Of a stretch of DNA of 5,639 nt, positions 5,457 to 5,639 are shown piece after piece (position 1 is the first letter of the stretch; every line of letters starts with the position of its first letter). This DNA comes from Bacteroidales bacterium (GTDB lineage Bacteria > Bacteroidota > Bacteroidia > Bacteroidales > UBA10428): NCBI GenBank assembly GCA_016926235.1, contig JAFGOZ010000047.1:1-5639 (forward strand), in the 5' to 3' direction. The notes beneath the pieces were generated by a model. It had not been told where the DNA came from and searched no databases. It saw only the letters and a program-made list of their open reading frames with translations. The position numbers were made by a program, and so were the translations under genes.

Positions 5457-5639
5457 TCAAATTAAGAACTCTCGACCCCTTGCAATATTTGAAGGAAAAA
5501 CACTGCGCTCCTTTTTCTTATATTCCTGGAATGAAACTACAGGCTTTATTTTAGCCCACTCCTCATTTATATCCAAAATATTCGGAGATGTCTCAGGTTG
5601 CCACGGTTTTATTTTCAGGCCGACTGGTGTCCCGATGAT
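5457..5639 (-). CDS. C-terminal end of an unrecognised protein (60 aa, 5' end missing)
   Basis: A minus-strand frame is open from the right window edge to a TGA at 5457-5459, giving 60 residues. The sequence is hydrophilic and protein-like (VGLKIKPWQPE, DINEEWAKIKPVV, FQEYKKKERSVFP, IARGREFLI), with two tryptophans and no low-complexity bias. I do not recognise a family. It points the same way as all other genes and ends 134 bases before the ParB-methyltransferase gene, so it may belong to the same mobile-element-like region. Because only the tail is visible, it could be a chance open frame, but the amino-acid composition argues for a real gene. Confidence 0.55.
   Translation of the reverse strand: MIGTPVGLKIKPWQPETSPNILDINEEWAKIKPVVSFQEYKKKERSVFPSNIARGREFLI

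Noticed and set aside
1..5639. CRISPR array, tRNA or rRNA gene
   Set aside because: No regularly spaced short repeats with unique spacers and no tRNA-like cloverleaf or rRNA segments were noticed on either strand.

Overview
The window is AT-rich and every supportable gene lies on the minus strand. It looks like Bacteroidota DNA. It encodes a secreted protein with BACON-type repeats, its start codons lack clear Shine-Dalgarno sequences, and matches to the Bacteroidota -7 promoter element TAnnTTTG occur just before two genes. I cannot name the genus. Reading from right to left follows the direction of transcription.

Right part, about 5639 to 2571: mobile-element-like DNA methylation genes. The window opens with the last 60 codons of an unrecognised protein. 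After a 134-base gap holding a long imperfect palindrome comes a 541-residue fusion of a ParB/sulfiredoxin-type N-terminal domain with a TSPPY-type (class beta) DNA methyltransferase. A gap of about 200 bases with several small inverted repeats follows. Next is an MT-A70-family DNA adenine methyltransferase (DPPW motif) with a helical N-terminal domain of the kind seen in phage and plasmid proteins. No restriction endonuclease is recognisable beside either enzyme.

Middle part, 2557 to 1666: a two-gene cassette starts 13 bases after the MT-A70 stop. The first gene encodes a small STAS-like (DUF4325-type) protein. The second encodes a PIN-domain nuclease with its acidic residues intact, and the two reading frames overlap by 11 bases. 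This is the best candidate for an undescribed system: a toxin/antitoxin-like or defence-like pair tied to two DNA methyltransferases. The function is inferred from domains and layout only.

Left part, 1665 to 1: about 420 bases of non-coding DNA with a degenerate direct repeat, then a small gene for a 66-residue exported peptide. A promoter-like box follows, then a long exported protein that runs off the left edge. It has a signal peptide, a DNRLRE/CBM96-like beta-sandwich domain and BACON-like tandem repeats. This part looks like ordinary Bacteroidota cell-surface or secreted protein coding and is probably unrelated to the methylation genes.
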